Below are positions 1-12,679 of a DNA stretch of 64,000 nucleotides, one piece after another. The DNA comes from Ignelater luminosus. Taxonomy: Eukaryota; Arthropoda; Insecta; Coleoptera; Elateridae. Both the position numbers and the translations under genes were made by a program. The stretch's first letter is position 1; each line of letters opens with the position of its first letter. The notes under the pieces were generated by a model, which had not been told where the DNA came from, searched no databases, and worked only from the letters and a program-made list of their open reading frames with translations. The stretch is taken from assembly GCA_011009095.1 (NCBI GenBank), contig VTPC01090033.1, positions 470,587 to 534,586 of the forward strand. Reading direction: 5' to 3'.

Positions 1-869
1 TCTTATTAGTTAGATTGTTAATCATATATGTATAAATTACGTATGTACTCTTGTATGTATTCCATAGTACTTACTTAGTTCATACAATGAATAACTACAT
101 AAATTGAATTGTTCTTATAAGTATAACACACTCGTTGGCATGGCTCTTACTACTCAATTATCGTATAACCAAGTATACTTAAAAATATAACAAGATAACA
201 TTTATTAAGCCTATAGTGAAATACAGGGTGTATTAGATAAGATACCTCAAGCAGATATTCCGTTATCTTTTCAATTGTTGTACTTTCGATTCCGACATTG
301 TTCAAGTTGTGCAATTGTATTAGAAATTCTTCATTCTCCTCAAGTATTTATAATTAAACAAAGCTAGTGTTCTTCCAATTTCACAAAATTAAACTTTAAT
401 TTGTAGTTTATAAAAATAACCAAAATAGAAATTTCAATTAAATGGTTTTGTTATACAGGGCGATCAACAAATTCAATAACTATTTTGCTTTTGTTCCGGG
501 ACAACATGTTTTTGCTATCTTTGTTTTCGATTATTTGAAGTAACACCTGTTTAATAACCAAATCTTAATCTCTGTTTTTTGTGTACAATAGCAATAGCAG
601 CAACATTTTTAGCGAAGTTACTGTTTGCCTATATTGCACACTACGGAAATACGATCGGTGGATCTATGCTTCTTATACTATTGAGGTTGAATACGCAGAG
701 CAAAAAATAGCCATCTAGAAGAAGAAGAAAAAGCCGTAATACAAACAAGCTAGATGGAAAATGCCTGAAACCCAAGGAAAACTCCAGAAGTGCAAGAGGT
801 TGCTGACCAAAAAAGGTGGATTGACTAGATGTTAACAGCAAAACAGTGAAAAGAGAAAAAGGTTCTAAA
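1..869. other. AT-rich intergenic or intronic DNA, no gene seen
   Basis: I see no convincing exon here. A CAGGGTGT motif near 224 matches the kind of repeat end seen several more times in the window (near 15190, 15775 and 53818), so part of this stretch may be an old short repeat. Confidence 0.4.
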
Positions 870-1175
870 CGAAAAGCAATTTTTAAAATGACTAAGGTAC
901 TAACCGACGATATTTTAGATGACCCAACAGGAGGACGTCTAGTTTCTTTGGTTTTCCACCTCGCGCAATTTATGCGATTCTGTTGAGCAGTAAATATTTT
1001 TGTTATATGTTCATTCCAACTTCTTCTTTGTCTTGACCATTTCACTGTATCTGATATATTGCAACTTCTATGATGTGGTAGTATTTTTATCTCTGCTATT
1101 TTGAGTATTTGCATTGTTAGTTCAGTATCCGTTATTATTTCAGTCGCGTATGTATTTCTCTTCTTATACACGTCT
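870..1175 (-). pseudogene. 3' end of a non-LTR retrotransposon ORF (degenerate fragment)
   Basis: Read on the minus strand from about 1171 downwards, the translation starts with a TYATEIITDTELTMQ-like stretch, then an ILKIAEIKIL stretch, then NISDTVKWSRQRRSWNEHI, and ends with a basic ARWKTKETRRPPVGSSK tail. This order matches what I know as the C-terminal end of endonuclease/reverse-transcriptase proteins of insect LINEs (a tyrosine/threonine-rich segment, an R-x-R-x-x-W-N-E-H-I stretch, then a basic proline-rich end). The reverse transcriptase itself is absent, as expected from 5' truncation or decay. The remaining open frame down to 641 does not resemble the family and is probably chance. 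The exact LINE clade cannot be told from this piece. Confidence 0.5.
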
Positions 1176-4100
1176 TACATAAGTATCTTGATCTTTGATT
1201 CCAGATTTAGAAGTTTAATTCTTTAGATAGTATCTTTCAGAGTTACATATTCTCTGGACTTTGTTGATTTTCTGTTATATCTCTGTTATTTTATTCTGGT
1301 TTGACGTTGTGTTTACTGTCCAAATCCATTACCCATTTTATTGCAGCGTTATTGATATATCGTATGGGATATTTCACAATTATAGTTTTTGATTTTGCAG
1401 TAAAAATTTGTTGGTGTTTATAATGGAAGGTTTAGAGAAGTTTTTACTAGTTATCCTCATTGTCTTCTATAATAGTTCAATTTAAATTAACCATTTATCA
1501 GTATGGTATGCTTGGTCAGTATATTCTTGACTTCATTAATTATTTTATCCAGCTCAGATTAAATAATCTAGGCCTCAAAGAGTCTTCTTGTCTTATTCTT
1601 TTGAGATAATCTGTTTTCATATAAAAAGGGGACTGAAAAAGTGAAAGCAAGGTTGGAATAAAGAGCAACTGAATCAATGGAAATTACAACTATAATATTC
1701 ATCTATATACATTTATATACATCGTACAATTTCTCATCTTTTATTAGTTTGTAGATTATTTTAATTATTAATCCAATGCTGCAATTAAAAAAGGACCCCC
1801 CAAGATGTATGTCGTCAATTGACATTACAATAAGTTTAATGAGATTAACTTTTTGTGGAAACGTTAATGTTCAAACGAGTGACAGTTGCAACTGCACGGC
1901 ATCTTCAAGACATCTAGTACTGAAAACAAACGCCAACTAAGTAATATAAATTTTGAGTAACATCAACAAATCAGTTGCAGTCAGTTCCAATGAAAAAATA
2001 TGGGTAATGGTATTTATCAGTAGCGGATGTAACTTAGGACAATCACCTAGATGTTTTTGGAGACCTGCGCAGATTTTTTGCTAATTAATTTTAACAGTTG
2101 ATTTTGAAGAGTCTGCTTTTAAAGAAGGTAGCGCTGTGCCCTGAATTTATTTTGTTTACATTAATTCGTGGCCTTTACAGATTTTTATACGTTATCCTTG
2201 ATGCCATATCGAAATCTGAAAATAAAAACCACATTTTAACCCTTGACATGTTTGTTTATATTTATAACCCTCATTATCTACACTGAAATGATAAATGTAT
2301 TAGTAATCGTTTTTAACCTTTCGTCTGCAATTGGACATTGTTTATTTTACATAAATTTAAGTTGATGATGTTTTGACGCTCACTCTAAAATTGCATCAAT
2401 ATTCCATTTTTTAAATATTTCTGAGTCAAGTATTGTATACAGATTTTCTCTTTAAGTTAAATATATTCAATTGGCGTAAAAAATGAAATGAAGCAAAAGT
2501 GTGCGCTATGATTTATAGAATTTGCAATATAAACAAGCAATAAATCATAATGTAAAGCAATGCCGTATTTTTTCTGATAAATCTTGTTTCCTGTTTTATA
2601 CACGCGACGATGGTGTTTTATAAACTTCCATATAAAACTCCAGTTGATGTGTGCTGCTGCTGCTGCTGTTTGGTATCATCGTTATCGTGAACACAGGCAA
2701 GTGCAACGAGCGGGAAGTTAGATTTTATTTACTCAACGATGTCAAGGATTGTCGTCGTCGTCGTCATAACATAACGACAACGGTGATGGCGTTCAGTTTA
2801 TTTGCAATTTTCATTGTTGCAGCTGTAATAGCTATTTTGGAATTGATCGAAAGTACCACTAGTTAATATAAATGCCCCTTGAGAAATCTGCACTGTTTAT
2901 TACTTCTTTGATACATTTTGTCTTAATGTACTAAAAATAATTATAGCAGGTGAATTAAACATGCAACATTAGTATTCTAAAAGGTATGCTATTTATATTT
3001 TATATTATAGTCAGACAGCGCAAGGCCATGGAATTTAATTGGTAGCTGCGATGTTATTATAGGAATGTGGCAATTTGTTGGAAATTATAAAAAAAGAAAA
3101 ACAAAGTTAATATCTATGTAACCATTAATTAAAAGCGATAAAAACAATGGTAGGATATTTTGCAATATTACGTTTGTTGTAAATGAGTAAAGTAATCATA
3201 ATCTATCTTTATAAAGAGATACATACAAATACGTATGTATAGTGTGTTTCAGAATTAAACGAATAATATATGTTTTCATTTTTTTAGTAAGGTAAACTAA
3301 TTTAGTAAGAATGAACTCGTTTGCTGCAGTTTGTCATAGTAAATCGTTTTCAATTAAGGTAGTCACGAGACCAAAATTGCTAGAAAATTCTTGTTGGAAA
3401 ATTAATGAATTCAAGGCTTATGTGAAGAGAAGTAATCCTACGAAAAACGCCGGGGGAATACGAGTCACTTGGAGAATTGAGGGTGATCTGAGGGGACGCA
3501 ACTCAATCATTTGAAGTCAAAGAAACTATGATGAAAGTCTGGCAGTAAAACTTTCTCAAATGAGGGTATTCTCGACTGCTTTATGGGATTTGCGACGAAG
3601 CTGCTCGATAAATTGTCTTTCCAGCTTTATTTAAATCTGTTTATGACAAGAAGTGACTTCTTTTTTATCGACGATTTGTGTTTTTCTTTTATACCCGTGT
3701 TACTCGAAATAAATAGGGTTGTTTTTGCAATTTGAAATTTTATTATCAACTTATACCTTGTATTATTATTGGTGGCACAATTTGTTTAATTTACAGATGA
3801 AAATCAAATCACAAAGGAGAATTGAAGACCAAAAATCAAATTCTCATATTGGAAAAACTGATGGTCGAGATTAGTACTTTTTGAGATACTTCTGTAAGAA
3901 TGAAACGTATAGCCACCTTTAATTTGTACTTCGAAAGTAACTTTGGCGCGTTTGAGGTAAACGAGGTTCTCGAGATCAGTCCGCTTGTGAATAAAACATG
4001 CTACGGTACTGAGCGATGGTATAACTTATTATTTTGCCTATTAATAATAATGCCATTTACTATTATATTTTATTGGAGGTACTTCATACTTTTGACCAGG

Positions 4101-6775
4101 ACTGTAATTTAATCGTTATTTCTAAAGTAGGTTATTAAAGAATTAAGGTAGTACATCATCAATAACCATGGAGCTAATGATAAAGGAAACTCATCTTTAC
4201 TCTGCCCTTCGAATTATTACATAAATCGAAGATTTCCGTAAACAGTAAAGAAAAAGTAGACCAATTACTAGGCGACGTGACGAAAAAAATGTTACAAGTA
4301 AATATAATATAAACTTTTCTTTGCAACGTTACCTGTTGTATTAACTTTGCGATTCCTACAAAATAAACTTAAACTTTTGTAAGTAAACTCCTGTAATTAT
4401 TACAAGATTAAATTGTTAATATTTTTTAGTAAATTTTTAGCAAGGAAATGCAATATTTATGCCTCAAGAAAATGACTTAAAAACCGTATAAGCTGTGTGA
4501 TTTACTGCTAACATTCACTATTATTATATCCCGTTGAAGCAGCAACGCATTATTGTGTCGACTTTCACTCATGCAATATTAATATTTATTTCCCGTGGGC
4601 GAATAACCACTGTAAAACCTGTAATTTCTTTTAATAAAATTCTTTTACAACTTTGTACAGGTATCTGTGTATTTATTTTAAACCTGTTGTAGAAAGTCAT
4701 AATCTTATGTATTTAAAGAATTTAATTAACGGTGTTATCTATTTCTCAAGCTGAAAGGATTTATAATTATTGAGATATCTGGAGAGCGTAATTCATTTTT
4801 TTAAAATAATATTAATCGATGCCATACTTTTTCGAGAACTTTAAAACTGAATGTAGATAATTAATTGTGCATTAAAACAAAACCGATTAAATAGTAATAG
4901 ACACAATAGTTAACTGTTGCTGTTTGAAAAGTTGTAACAAGCTTGGATGCTCCGGATATTTAACGAGCGAACTTGGTAGAACATTTTTCTTCATAAAGAA
5001 TGGCGTGTTCTCTTTACCATTTTCCTTGGACCCCTTTCATCTATCCGCTTACTGGAGCAGCTGATCCCCTGTGGAATCAATAAAGCGCTTCCATATGATT
5101 TATTGATTCTTCGCACTTTTTTTATTGATTCACTTGTAATTAGGTTTTATTTGTTTCGATATCGAAATACAAAAGACGATAAAGTTTGCTCAGAAGAGAA
5201 AAGAGAGATAACAAGATGAAGAGTTGTAGAGAGATTACCTCTCAATACTTCTTTAGTGGAAAGCTCCGAACGTGTCGTTTTAATATAATAACTTTGATAC
5301 GAGAATATACATAAAATAGAGTTTATTGAAGATGTTTTACGAGTTTTTCGAGTCGGTTAGACTATTCAGGTACCTACCGTTAAATTATTTATGCACAATG
5401 AAACGTACTTCTAAAATCCATTTCCTTTTTAATGATTCTGTTCCACTAGGAACGTTGTCATTTTCATTAGTCGTTGCTTTGTTTAATTCCTCGCATGAGA
5501 ATACGCAAGTTTCTCTGAATTTTAATACTATATACTTCAAGTCACATCTTTATATGTAATTGAGTTGCAAATAGATTACCATCAAGCAATCGCGGCTAGA
5601 GAGGTGATTACAATAGCATAGCTAAAAAATCACTTATACCGATGCCATCAATAACCTTTTTTCGAGTTATTGTTTGGAGATTTCCTAATACTACTTTTTA
5701 AAGTATTTTGCGGTTTTTGAAGGATCGCTGCCCTATTTGTAGTAATTGCAACGAATACCTTTTAAAATACAGATTAAATTTGTCGATTATTTATACGCAG
5801 TAACATTTCCTTTCACTGTAAATTATTGTTGCTTCTGTTATTCCAAATCCTATTTGCGAATTCCTTTATAAAGTTTGTACCGTTGTCATAAAAATTGTCG
5901 TAAATTCGGTAGGCAAGGTCTAACTTGCATGATGAAAAGCGACACTTGAAACTAAAAGACGCAAGAATACCATATTCTTAGATATTTTGAATTATAAGTG
6001 ACATTCCTTGCTGCTGGCCTACCCTATAATTGATAGTTGGCAACATATTTCCGCCGCAGTTTTGAACCAGAAGTTGGAACAGACATACTTTACGATAATT
6101 GTCTGTGTTTGTTGTAACATGTCTTTTCTTCTAATCGCTATGCTTAGTCGTTTTCTCAACACTGGCTTAGTTTGCTGACTAGTTTTGATCGATCCTTTTA
6201 TTGTGACATAATATGTGACCTTACCCGGACTATGAAAAGGTGATTAATGTCTCAAAATATTGATTTTGAGGTTTTAGGTGATTCTTATTGTGGTCTCCTC
6301 CCAAACCCAGGTTCTGACAGACTTTTTAAATTTCTAAATTGACAGAAAGCAATTCCCCAGTATCAATGTGGCCAACTGTGATCGTCGAACAAACTTACCT
6401 ACCCTACGTTGTGTTTCTAAAATCCACCAAACCTAGATACACTGGTTGCTAACAATAGTGGGGAGGACAGGAAGTCGAATAAAACACAGATTATGATTTA
6501 AATAGCACGTTGTATATTAAATAATAAATTTTAATGTGAAGGCCGAATTAACTTTTTAGATACTGGTTCAAGCAACCAATTCGGAGGAAGAACCTGTAAG
6601 AAACCTCCGAAGGTCTTTTCAAAAAAAAAACAATACAATTTACATACATGAAATATATAGGTAAACATTTATAACTTGCGACCAACAGAATACAACGATA
6701 TTAAATAAAGAAATAACTGTCAAGTCAAATAAAAGCAATACGTAACATATTACAAACATAGTGAATGTAATTTTA
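1176..6775. other. Unassigned AT-rich DNA
   Basis: About 5.6 kb without an exon I can defend. Open frames of 60-80 codons occur (for example near 2651, 3311, 3900, 5326) but have no recognisable motifs, and the one at 2651 is built on a CTG run. Part of this may be intron or enhancer DNA of an unseen gene. Confidence 0.4.
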
Positions 6776-7665
6776 TACGAGGGTTGCTATTTATATTTCT
6801 GGCCTAACAATGAAAAAACAAGTATTTATGATCGAAACTAGTTTTATTGTTTTTCAAAATATTCTCCATTAAGATTGATACACTTTTCCATGCGTTTGAA
6901 CCAATTTTCGAAGCATTTTTTCCACTCTGTTTGAGGCAGCTCAAAAATATGCGTTTTGAAACAAAAGACGGTTTCTTCTGGTGTTGAAAATCGTTGACCA
7001 CACAGTTTGTTTTTGATGTACGGAAATAAAAAGAAGTCATTGGGTGCCAAATCAGGGCTGTATGGTGGATGGCCCATCAACTCGACCTTCTGGCTGGTTA
7101 AATATTCAATTGTTTGAGCAGCGGTGTGAGAGCTTGCATTGTCATGATGAAGAATGATTCGCCTCTTCTTTGAAGTTTTCCGAATTTCTCCAATGACTTC
7201 TGGCAAACAAATGGTTGTGTACCATTCAGAGTTGACCGTCTTACGTTGCTCTAACGCCACTGTTGCCACATGACCGGTAATGCCAAAGAAACAGGCAACC
7301 ATTTGCTTCGATGTGCTTCTTCCGCGAACAACTTTTGTTGGATTTGGCTCGTCTTGAAAGACCCACACAGTTGACTGCTGTTGTGTTTCGGGGTCATATG
7401 CGTAGATCCATGATTCGTCACCTGTGCAGATGTTATACACAGCCTTTGATGCACCTTTCGCAAATTTTTTCAACATTTCAATGCACCAGTCGACGCGAGC
7501 CTTCTTTTGAGCATTGGTCAGGTTATGCGGGATCCAACGGGAACAATTTTTTTTACGGCCAAATAATCATGTAATATCTTGTTGATGCTAGTCATACTAA
7601 TGCCCAAAGATGCCTTAATCTCACGGTATGTCACATGACGACAGCACTCGTCAACAACAAAACTG
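6776..7665 (-). mobile_element. mariner-family transposon, 5'-truncated relic
   Basis: The minus strand carries a mariner transposase reading frame (see the pseudogene entry). Beyond its stop codon, the sequence at 6776-6804 begins TACGAGGGTTGC, an end of the ACGAGGG type seen in mariner terminal inverted repeats, flanked by TA. The opposite terminal repeat is not visible: homology stops at about 7660, where a different dispersed repeat begins. The copy is therefore an incomplete element, broken or cut at its transposase 5' side. Confidence 0.8.
6844..7660 (-). pseudogene. mariner transposase, catalytic domain intact, N-terminus missing, one frameshift
   Basis: DD34D transposase of the mariner family, which cuts and pastes its own element at TA sites. 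From a methionine at 7476 the frame runs open for 210 codons to a stop at 6844-6846. It shows TGDESWIYAYDPET (first Asp), HHDNASSHTA (second Asp) and YSPDLAPNDFFLFP (third Asp). I count 34 residues between the second and third Asp, the mariner spacing. It ends in GEYFEKQ, a usual mariner C-terminus. Upstream the family continues in frame as CSRWIPHNLTNAQKKARVDW to about 7548. It then changes frame in an A-run (plus 7546-7555) and goes on as a helix-turn-helix-like TYREIKASLGISMTSINKIL piece, ending near 7660. The first roughly 90 residues of a normal 340-350 residue protein are lost. It is not functional as it stands. Confidence 0.88.
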
Positions 7666-8125
7666 AAGAAGGTGTTAGAAAAGACTAAGCTATTAATATA
7701 CCCTCTTATCCCCTAGCCTAAAGTTGTGAGCAGTTTATCATTCCTAGAGATGAATAAAAACACCAGGAACTATAAGATAGTGCTTCGGGTCAAAATAATA
7801 CATAATAATAAATACTGGCCAATTGTATAGAATACTGAAAGAGCAAACAATACATTTAGTTATAAACAATCACACACACACACACACACACACACAATAA
7901 ATGTACATATTAGGAATGTAGAAAATGTTAGTGTAATCATCAAGGCGGTTCATACTTAATAAAGAGAGCCATCGACTAATGAATTCATGTGCATTTTATA
8001 ATATTTACTGGTCCCAACATGTGACCTGTGTATCTGAACATTCAAATTACAAATGCGCTAGTACATTAAAATAAATCAAATAGTCTTGTTTGTTGTTTTG
8101 TAATATTTAATACAATTCCATATCT
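7660..8125. repeat. Dispersed repeat, copy 1 (related to 59565-60095)
   Basis: About 460 bp that aligns by eye with 59565-60095. Shared landmarks in order are CAAAACTGAAG, a GTGAGCAGTTTATCATTC-like block, GATAGTGCTTCGGGT, AATAAAGAGAGCCATCGAC, a TTTTATAATATTTACTG block, and TTGTTTTGTAATATTTAATAC. This copy has a (CA)13 tract inside it that the other lacks, and only one of the two internal GTGCTTCG units found in copy 2. I cannot say if it is an LTR or a non-autonomous DNA element; no clear terminal repeats were found. Confidence 0.65.
7871..7896. repeat. (CA)13 microsatellite
   Basis: Thirteen perfect CA dinucleotides inside the dispersed repeat copy 1. Confidence 0.98.
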
Positions 8126-8993
8126 CTAGTTCGATAAACTGCTTCACAATTCGTACCTAAAGACTTGTTTTTGCACATGAACCACTTTTTCATAGTCCAG
8201 GTCACATATATTGAAGTTTTCTTCATTTGTTGTACTGTACATGCATGCCATTTGCATTGTTACTATTAGGACGACATCTATTTAGGGCATTAACTATTGA
8301 ACGTAAAAGCCTTCAAGGGCCAGGCTTGTTGGTCTGGCTTTCTGGCGATCGAGATTTTTAGGCTTTTGTGTATCTGAGGTTTTGTATGAAGAATCTTCAT
8401 TATAAGTAGAATCTCATCGTTTACAAGTAATGGCAAACAAGTCTTTTACGTGTTTCTGAAGAATATTCGAGCACGTTAAAGAGGCCACAATTTTTGAGCA
8501 ATGTATCAGCCATATTAGGCATCTCGAGTTTTTCTGGCTGGTTAGGCTGTCAGACTTCTCGAACCTGTCGGGCTTTTTGGACTGATCAAGAATGTTACAG
8601 GGGTTTATTTGGACGAGTAAGACTAAAACAACATCTTTCTGATGTATACCAAGATATCGAACGATATAAATACTCCATTGTCATAAAATGAACGATCTTA
8701 CTTCCATTTGGTTTTTTACGTTGTAGAAATAACTTCTTCAACTTCAAAGATTAAGTTTGATACAGAAATACACAGATAAAAAAATTCTCAATAGCTTTTA
8801 TTGAAGGCTTTTTTTATATTCTTAGACCAAAGATAGATGCGCAATATATATCCGCTGATAACGGTTTCGATAAAGTCAAAGAATTTTTACTGCAAAGGTA
8901 AAGATGAAGGACCACACCAGGGTTAAGGAATTCTTTATTGTGGTATGTTCTAAAAGAGATAGTTCTCGCCAAGTCTAATCAAAATAACATCGA
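8126..8993. other. No gene seen
   Basis: Slightly less AT-rich than its surroundings between 8290 and 8620, with a 65-codon open frame, but nothing recognisable and no clear splice sites. Confidence 0.35.
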
Positions 8994-8995
8994 TC

Positions 8996-9160
8996 AAAGG
9001 CGCCCGCAAGATTTTTTCCAGGGGGGGGGGGCAAAATATAGATTGCCGTCCAATTTCATGTTTGTCGACAGCATAAAATTGTTTTTTGTATACGTTTAAT
9101 TGTTTTTGCAAGCCAGGGGGGGCAAATGACTCCCCTTGCTCCCCCTTCGGGTGCCCTCGA
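8996..9160. repeat. Small G-run-rich palindromic element
   Basis: About 165 bp with imperfect inverted ends (GGCGCCCGCAAG at left; CTTCGGGTGCCC at right), a run of eleven G at 9021-9031 and a second G-run near 9116-9122, strikingly unlike the flanking AT-rich DNA. It looks like a very short non-autonomous DNA transposon. I could not fix a target duplication, so family and exact ends are uncertain. Confidence 0.4.
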
Positions 9161-12100
9161 TTTACTTAGATGTCGATGAATACCACCCAAAAGGCCTAAT
9201 CTGGCTTTAATTATCTGTCTACAATAAGAAAATTCTGAATAAATTCTGAAACATGTTTTGGAGAGTTGGTCAACATTTCATTCTATTTTTCGCCCACTTT
9301 GTTTTTGTTACTGCTATTGCACATAATGTTTAGGTGTACAATATCGTCACGTGTATTTAGCGAACATCGAAGACGTTCGGGATAGGCAAGATCTGCACGT
9401 ATAAATAGAACTACATGTAGGAACGGCTTTGAAGTTTGCCAAGTAACAACGTGATAGAACTGTATTTTCTTTTATTCCTAAAATAGGAACTGTACTTTGG
9501 GAATAGTACCTGTCTGTTAGATTGAGCTTGAAAATATAAATTTTATCTTAAAACAAAGGGTTTCGAGTGAATTTCCTTAGAAAGAATTGAAAACTACTTT
9601 CAACTTACTTGATGAAGATGCAACAATTCATTACTTCTGGAAAACTTGATAGATAGAGCGTTTACCTAATAGTAACTAAATGTTACTAAATGTAATGTAT
9701 TGACAAGTATGTCAAGGTAAATAATCTTGTTAATAGCACCAATAATTGTTATTTGCAAAAAGCTACGGCGTTAATATTAATATTATTAATTTTGGCGTTC
9801 ACATCGTTTCTTTTATATAAAAAAAACTTGGGCACAGTGAAAACATTACGTATCTTAAAAATTCAATAAAAAGTATCAGTAATCTCGTTTTTGTTTCTCT
9901 TATTTTTAATTAAAATTTGTCACGACAAAACCTGCTTGTAATAAGAGTTTTTAATCTGATACTAAATCATTAGAAAAAGGAGAACTCAAATTAGACCCTG
10001 CAGATGTCATAGTAAACATTCTACAGCAAATTATTGCTCTTTAAATTAATTTCCGAGTTAATTCAAGTATGAAAATCGTTTAATAAAGGCTTGTGCAATA
10101 TATAAATACGTGCTTGCAGTTAAATGTCGTGGTTCATTCTACATTCATAGTTCATGGAGTTCGCAAGTTGCCAGTAATAAGGATACAGTAATGTGATTTA
10201 GTAAACAGGGAAGGTTTTCCACGCCGCTTACCAACTTGACCTACTTCCGGGTTTTGTGAGCTTTCGCATGTGGTTGGTCTCTCACGCCAATGCATATTGG
10301 ATTATTTTGATGCTTTCGACATCAATTTAGAATTTTTATGTTTCGATATCTCCGGATTGAATGCTGAGCTTTATAGATGTCGATGATAAACATAATCGAT
10401 TTCTCTTTTTAACTTTTTAAAGAGTACTACTTGAAAATCATCTTTTCATTTTTATCTCTCAATTAGCGAAATATAAAAATTGTTGGAGTGTTCAAAATCG
10501 TTTTGATCCAGAAGAATTGTAATACTTGGAAAAGAAGTTTTGATTACTCCGACCTTAACGTAAACGACGTCAGGGAAAATAAGTCCACTTAAAACTTCGT
10601 GTCAGCTTGGTGAAATGTAATCTTGCAAGTTATGCGGCCTTGAACCACCCACATTACGAGCAGTTGGTGTTTTGAACGACTTCATTTATACAGAGGGAAA
10701 GTGTTTAAAAAATTGAAAGTTTTATATGTTTGTAATCAACTAATCATTGCGGTTTTATGCCATGTGTTTATTTTATCCTTTTTTGTAAACAGTTTATTGT
10801 CATTTATCTGCAATTCGCGTTAATTTCTTAATAAAAACATTTCAAAACGAAAATAGTCAACTCGCTTTATATTGGCAGATGTAGTAGGTAGTACACATGC
10901 GTTTTAATTTTATCTAGTGTTTGTGTTGATGAAATGATTGTAGTAAATTGTTTCTTGCTTTTATTTTTCTATTAAGAAGAATGGATTTTTGTTTTGACAG
11001 TTTAGTGTCAATAAAAGAATTGTAAACAGTAGTAAGCAGGAGATTGAATTTCCTAAACACTAGTATATGATACAGTTTCCAAACGTCCTCTTTTTCCCGG
11101 AGATATCCTACTTTTATTGCATCCGAGGAAGTCCGGGATAGATTTTTAACTGCGACCAGCTAGCCGCTTATTTTTAAATATTTTATTTTGTCTTGAATAA
11201 CAAATATAATTGTGCACTTGTGCGCAAACATACTATTACTTTTGGATACTAATACTTAAAACGGCCCATTTTGACACCAAAAACTGTATCAGAAAAATCT
11301 TTTTGGACACCGGAGGAGAAAGAATAGTGCATGCACACATCAAAAAAGCAATTTTTTATACTTATTCGATTTCGCATTTGTGCAAAAAAATATACTATTA
11401 TGGACTAAACAAAAAAATAATATCTGTGAAAATTATCCTTACAGCTGCAATGCTTTTTGTAACGCAGTTTCGAATTTACTCGTTTCAATTCAAAATCACT
11501 CTTAATTCAGCAACGTGCTTTGGTTATACTACGATGTATTATGTACAACATTCAACTCATATTATGTATGGATCCATGCAACATACGCACGCATGAATGA
11601 TCAATAATAATTATATTCAGTCAGTCATGTACTTTATTTATAGCCAGAATATCTAGGACACAAAGATCAAGTTCGAAATGAACAAAATCTGGGTCATCTG
11701 TCCGCCTCGCAGCAAACATTCCGTGTCCATTGTTACACGTTTCGTTTTATGGCTCTTTAAATTACGCCGATTTTATATTGATTTGTTATCGCTCTTTTGC
11801 CCGGAGAATGTATAAACTTCTAGCGATAAACAGTGGTAAAGGTTTAACACCCAATTTATGAACGAACAATTTTATGCTTCTTTTTTGCTTTTATCTTTCT
11901 CGTATTTTCTATAGCGGTTTTTATTCTTAATGTGTAGCTTTATAACGTGAACTTGATTTTTAAATTTGTTCCTCCTAAATTTTTATATCTACCTGAGAAT
12001 TAAAGGATGTCGAATGGTTCGTTTTTATCATCAAGCAATGAGTACCAAAGCTTTTAATTATTTATAAACTCGTTAAATCTGATAACACTGCCGTATAGGG

Positions 12101-12675
12101 AACTCTTTTAACATCCGTTTTACATTATCTTTTAATGGGTCACTGTGTTATTGGATTTTTACATTGTTTTGTATTTTGGAATGTTAAATACGGTTTTTGC
12201 TTCTCTATATAGTACAAAAGTCATAAACACAGTTACATTGCTTTAAATGATAATGAAAAGACGTAAACTATTATTAATAACTGCTTGTCATTGAAATTCA
12301 TCACTCTTGTGTTTATTAACCAATTTTAATTAATCTTAGTAAATACGAACAACTCATGAAAACAAATAACTGATTGAGTTATCGCCACAACTTAGTTTTT
12401 TCTCTAGGAACTTGCCGCCCATTTATTGTTTCTTTCCGTCTGGACTTTCTTGCCATCTTGTGAAATCTCTTCCTTAAATCCTATTTTTCGTAAATTGAAT
12501 TTTATTCCGTATTGATATACAAGTATCACAACACATTTGCTCTTTGTGTAGAACACAAAACGGAACAAATTTTTTTCATAACTTAAAACGCTTGTATTTA
12601 TTTAAAATTTCCACAAAAACCACATTAATAAGGTAAAGTAAACATGCATAGCAATAAATCACAAATATACTTAAG
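9161..12675. other. Unassigned AT-rich DNA
   Basis: No supported gene. A TATA-like TATAAATA at 10101 followed 35 bp later by TCATTC might be a chance core promoter; the following short ATG frame closes after eight codons. The 128-codon open frame at 11210-11596 has no recognisable motifs and no coding-like base composition. Confidence 0.35.
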
Positions 12676-12679
12676 CGGG

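Noticed and set aside
641-869. Continuation of the LINE fragment frame to 641
   Set aside because: The residues beyond the basic tail are hydrophobic and do not resemble the family; it is a chance extension.
2651-2866. 71-codon frame with a Leu-rich start resembling a signal peptide
   Set aside because: The start is a GTG followed by a CTG repeat; the rest includes a CGT repeat read as Arg. No ATG, no family match.
7311-7574. 87-codon plus-strand frame
   Set aside because: Shadow of the mariner transposase on the opposite strand.
10101-10140. TATA box plus initiator of a small gene
   Set aside because: The spacing is slightly long and the ATG that follows closes after eight codons; no downstream exon was found.
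11210-11596. 128-codon frame
   Set aside because: AT-rich codons throughout, no domain, starts with TTG, no splice or promoter support.
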